Shown here one piece after another: positions 61,189 through 64,000 of a stretch of 64,000 nucleotides of DNA. This DNA is from an uncultured bacterium. Its GTDB lineage: Bacteria > Verrucomicrobiota > Kiritimatiellia > CAIKKV01 > CAITUY01. The stretch lies in NCBI GenBank assembly GCA_903895695.1, contig CAITUY010000083.1:1-64000 (forward strand), in the 5' to 3' direction. Each line of letters opens with the position of its first letter. Within the stretch, counting starts at the first letter, position 1. The position numbers and the translations under genes were made by a program. A model generated the notes under the pieces. The model did no database searches. It saw only the letters and a program-made list of their open reading frames with translations, and had not been told where the DNA came from.

Positions 61189-64000
61189 ATGAATACTTCC
61201 ACAGCTCGTCTTGGCATGGGGTTGGGATTGGCAGTGCTGGTGTTGGGGTTCTCCGCGTTGGCCGAGCCCGCGGCTCCGGCACCCGCGTTGCCGCCGATGG
61301 ATTACGGCAAGGGGTTCCAGCGGCTCGCGGCCCTGGGCCTGCCGGACACCACCACCGGCACGTATGCCCGCCTGCAACTCAACGGCGTGCGCGACAGTTC
61401 CGTCTACGCCCTGGAATACGAAGTCAAGATGCAGGGCAACGGCTGGATCCTGCAGGCTCCCAGCAACGGCCCGGGCACGGTCGTCGCCGGCCAGGCCCGC
61501 GTCCTGACGATGTGGGATCCCAAGGCGCTCGCCAAATTGCAGCTGGCTGAGGCCCGTTCCAACGCCGCCGTCAAGGTCGCCACGCGTTCTCCCGAAGCGG
61601 AAATGGCGCGTCGCTTCGGCTTTGGGCAGCCATCCGATGGCCGCATCTCGGGCACTTGGAGGCCGGCCGATCTGACCAACGACCTGGCCCGGGTAATCGC
61701 CTACATCGAGAGCACCAACACCGCCTCCGAGACCGACAGCGAAAGCAGTCGCATCATCTACCGCCGCGGGGTCACAGAGTCCTTTTCTTCCTCCGGCCGG
61801 CATCGCCTCGACGAGCAACTCCAGGGGCCGCTGTTCCTGCTGGCCACGCATGCCTGGCGGCACGGCCGCACGAACGAGGCCAACCGCATCGCCGCCGGCC
61901 TCTTTGCGGCCGCCGGCGACCCGCGCAAGGTGATCCTGGCCGCCGTCAATCATCTGGCCGACGAACAATATGGGCAGGCTTTTGACCGGTTCAACGGCAG
62001 CCGCGACTGGGCCGCGTTCCAGGCTGACTTGGGTGCCCTCCTGCAACGTTTTCCCCAAGGGTGGAAGAAACGGGTGGGCGTTGCGATGCTCGCCAGCAAC
62101 GTTGCCGCCCGCGCGACCGGTTCCGCCGCCGAAGTCGCCGGCGAAGGGCTGACCGACGCCGACAAGGCCCTGGCGCGCGACCTGGCGGCCGCGAAGAACG
62201 CGCCCGAGTGGGATGCATTCGGGTCGCTCTGGCTGCTCGACCCGCCCACGACCAATGCCGCGGCCGATGTCTTCGAGCGGCTGGCCGCGCGCAAGGCCGA
62301 CGCCATCCCGTTGCTTGCGGCCCTCGTCGACGACGGCTGGCTGCTGCCGTTCGGTCGGGATTTCCTGCAGCGCTGGGGCGGGTACTCGGGGTACTGGGGC
62401 GGCGAAGAAGATGCCGACCAGAAGACGCGCCAGATTTACGATCAACTGAACCGGCCCGTGTCGCGCGGCGACATCGCGCTGAAACTGCTCCGCCAGATTG
62501 TCATCGCCGGCGATAATTCCTACGAGATCGCGCGCAAGTCGCCTGATGAGATCCGGGCACTGGCACTCGAGTTCTACAAGGCGCACCGGACCGACTCGCC
62601 GATCCAGTTAGCGCGCCTGTACTTCGCCGAGGGTTCGAGCGAGCAACGCCAGGCCGCCGCCGAGGGGTTGATGCAGTCAACCGATACGAACGACCTGGCC
62701 CTGGTTGAAGCCCGGTTGGCCGAGGCCGGCAAGGTATCCGAGAATTCGGCCCTGCTGCACCAGTACGTCACCGCGAGGGGCCCGGCAGCCCGGCCGTTGA
62801 TCCAGGCCCTGGCCGCCGAACTGGGTGTGGAGACGAATGCGCCGGCCGTCAAACCGGGCGCCAAGCCCGCCGCCAATGCGGACGATTCGGCCCGGGAGGA
62901 CCATGGCCGCGGCCAGTATGAACGCAGAGAGATCAAGGAGCTCCTGGCCCTGGTGTCGGATCAGTCGCTGGAATCGCTCCTGGCCGAGGTGGGGTCCGGC
63001 AAAGCCCAGTCAGAGGCGGCCCGCGGGCTGATCGCGCAGCGGCTCGGCCAGGGTGATCGCGAGGCCACGCTCGGCGAACTGCTAGGGGCGGCGAACAAGG
63101 CCACCAACGCCGCCACGCGTGTGATGCTCGTCGGCTACACGCGCTGGATGCGGCATACAGGCGGCAACATCTATATGGGCTCCATGATGCAGCGACAGGC
63201 GGCCGCCAAGCCCTGGCAGCCCGTGCTCGCGCGGCACCAGTCCCAATGGGCCGGGCTTCTGGCCGACGATCGCCGCGTCGAAGATGGAACCACGTCGTCC
63301 ACCGTCGCCGAAGCGGCCGCCGAGGCGATCGAGGAACTCTATGCCGCGCCGCCCGCGCATCCCGGGGCTGCCGAAGCAACCACCGAAGAAGCGGCGGAAC
63401 AGGCCGAGGCCGGGAACGATGAGGAGGATGAGGCACAGGTTGCATTTCACTCCGGCGGTTCCTCCTACATGATGGCGTACTACCAGCGCGAGCAATCGTC
63501 GGCACTGCTCACGGGCATGCTCGGCGCGCGCGGACGGGCCTTTGTACTCGCCCGGGCCAAGGCGCGTCTGGCCGGCACCGCGGAAACGGCGCTGGCCGCC
63601 TATCCCAGGGCCGACATGGTCAAGCCGCCGCGCCGCAAGGAACTGACGGCCCAGTTGATGGCGGCGACCGAGATGAACGTCGCCGGCGCCGTGGCCAAGG
63701 CGCTCGACACGCTGACGCTCGACGAACGGCTCTGGCTGGCATCGTCACTCGATCACAATACCAATCTCAACGCGAGGCTTGTGCCCGTGTCGCTGCAAAT
63801 CGCGGACGTGGCCGGGCCGGACGGCGAGCCCGGGGTGGCGGCACTCGCGGCCACCTGGAAGGGGAAGACGCTTGAACGCAAGACAGTGCAGGCGTTGGTC
63901 GACTACGTCCAGACCTGCCTCAAGGCCGGCAAGCCCCGTTTCGTCTGGGTGCAGCGGCAGCCGAGTTTTGACGGTGTACGCATCCAGATCCAATCCGTTG
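61189..64000 (+). CDS. Very large exported protein, incomplete at the window end
   Basis: An open frame of at least 937 codons that runs off the end. Signal peptide at 1-23 (LGMGLGLAVLVLGFSALA-EP). The rest is Ala-rich and helical with repeated short units such as LADEQYGQAFDRFNGSRDWAAFQADLGALLQRFP, LARDLAAAKNAPEWDAFGSLWLLDPP and LAEVGSGKAQSEAARGLIAQRL, suggesting TPR/HEAT-like solenoid folds. Near residues 720-755 is an acidic low-complexity tract (ATTEEAAEQAEAGNDEEDEAQ). No catalytic motif was recognised. ATG 61189 follows GAGGTG. The preceding lipoprotein gene is likely in the same operon. Confidence 0.8.
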   Translation, partial: MNTSTARLGMGLGLAVLVLGFSALAEPAAPAPALPPMDYGKGFQRLAALGLPDTTTGTYARLQLNGVRDSSVYALEYEVKMQGNGWILQAPSNGPGTVVAGQARVLTMWDPKALAKLQLAEARSNAAVKVATRSPEAEMARRFGFGQPSDGRISGTWRPADLTNDLARVIAYIESTNTASETDSESSRIIYRRGVTESFSSSGRHRLDEQLQGPLFLLATHAWRHGRTNEANRIAAGLFAAAGDPRKVILAAVNHLADEQYGQAFDRFNGSRDWAAFQADLGALLQRFPQGWKKRVGVAMLASNVAARATGSAAEVAGEGLTDADKALARDLAAAKNAPEWDAFGSLWLLDPPTTNAAADVFERLAARKADAIPLLAALVDDGWLLPFGRDFLQRWGGYSGYWGGEEDADQKTRQIYDQLNRPVSRGDIALKLLRQIVIAGDNSYEIARKSPDEIRALALEFYKAHRTDSPIQLARLYFAEGSSEQRQAAAEGLMQSTDTNDLALVEARLAEAGKVSENSALLHQYVTARGPAARPLIQALAAELGVETNAPAVKPGAKPAANADDSAREDHGRGQYERREIKELLALVSDQSLESLLAEVGSGKAQSEAARGLIAQRLGQGDREATLGELLGAANKATNAATRVMLVGYTRWMRHTGGNIYMGSMMQRQAAAKPWQPVLARHQSQWAGLLADDRRVEDGTTSSTVAEAAAEAIEELYAAPPAHPGAAEATTEEAAEQAEAGNDEEDEAQVAFHSGGSSYMMAYYQREQSSALLTGMLGARGRAFVLARAKARLAGTAETALAAYPRADMVKPPRRKELTAQLMAATEMNVAGAVAKALDTLTLDERLWLASSLDHNTNLNARLVPVSLQIADVAGPDGEPGVAALAATWKGKTLERKTVQALVDYVQTCLKAGKPRFVWVQRQPSFDGVRIQIQSV

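Overview
The window is a GC-rich stretch (very roughly 60-65% G+C by eye) of a bacterial chromosome. No rRNA, tRNA, phage or plasmid backbone was recognised. The gene content suggests a carbohydrate-degrading, probably anaerobic member of the PVC superphylum (Kiritimatiellota, Lentisphaerota or Verrucomicrobiota). Pointers are three uroporphyrinogen-decarboxylase-family proteins unlinked to haem genes, a TIGR03790-type protein, DUF4349 and FHA proteins, several TIM-barrel sugar isomerases with a Gfo/Idh/MocA oxidoreductase, GH116/GH5/GH2 glycosidases, PPDK with glycogen phosphorylase, and a MurA carrying Asp in place of the fosfomycin-target Cys. This placement is inference from gene families, not from a marker gene.

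Layout. 0.2-3.8 kb: a NusG/RfaH-like regulator and RfbA (surface polysaccharide), a hypothetical protein, a histone-deacetylase-fold amidohydrolase and an XRE regulator. 4.0-8.8 kb: a phosphate uptake operon pstS-pstC-pstA-pstB1-pstB2-phoU with two different ATPases whose defects are complementary. 8.8-17 kb, minus strand: an FHA protein, a GHMP sugar kinase fused to a GalU-like nucleotidyltransferase, a GmhB-like phosphatase overlapping a TIGR03790 protein with simple-sequence repeats at its start, a UroD-family protein and glycogen phosphorylase. 17-22.9 kb: a protein with a type II secretion/pilus ATPase N-domain facing a minus-strand set of ABC ATPase, permease, TPR protein and GspB-like protein, then a metallo-beta-lactamase-fold/metal-hydrolase pair. 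23-33 kb: UroD-family protein, VapBC, glycosyltransferase, GH116, DUF4349 lipoprotein, SGNH hydrolase and secreted GH5.

33-37.2 kb is an accessory island, partly lower in GC: an orphan polymorphic-toxin-like C-terminal module with an overlapping candidate immunity gene, two small genes, a RAYT transposase inside inverted repeats with a 177-bp duplicated right end, a second VapBC and a broken PIN-domain gene. 37.2-42.4 kb is sugar catabolism (oxidoreductase, isomerase, LacZ). 42.4-46.6 kb is a second accessory island: Fic protein, orphan antitoxin, MNT-HEPN pair with a truncated coupled gene, Phd-ParE, and gene remnants. 46.8-56 kb is housekeeping: MFS transporter, DEAD-box helicase, PPDK, transketolase and MurA. 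56-59.5 kb is a UroD-family/cupin/TIM-barrel cassette. The end holds a rhodanese, a lipoprotein and a very large exported protein that runs off the window.

The main non-gene signal is a set of dispersed structured repeats built as long inverted repeats whose arms each fold into a hairpin. One family (702-815 and 46645-46765) shows two exact compensatory base-pair changes between arms and a core that is flipped relative to the arms. A second family (33048 and 39098) supplies the last codons of the GH5 and LacZ genes. The observations I rate highest are the asymmetric PstB1/PstB2 pair, the kinase-nucleotidyltransferase fusion and the structured repeats.
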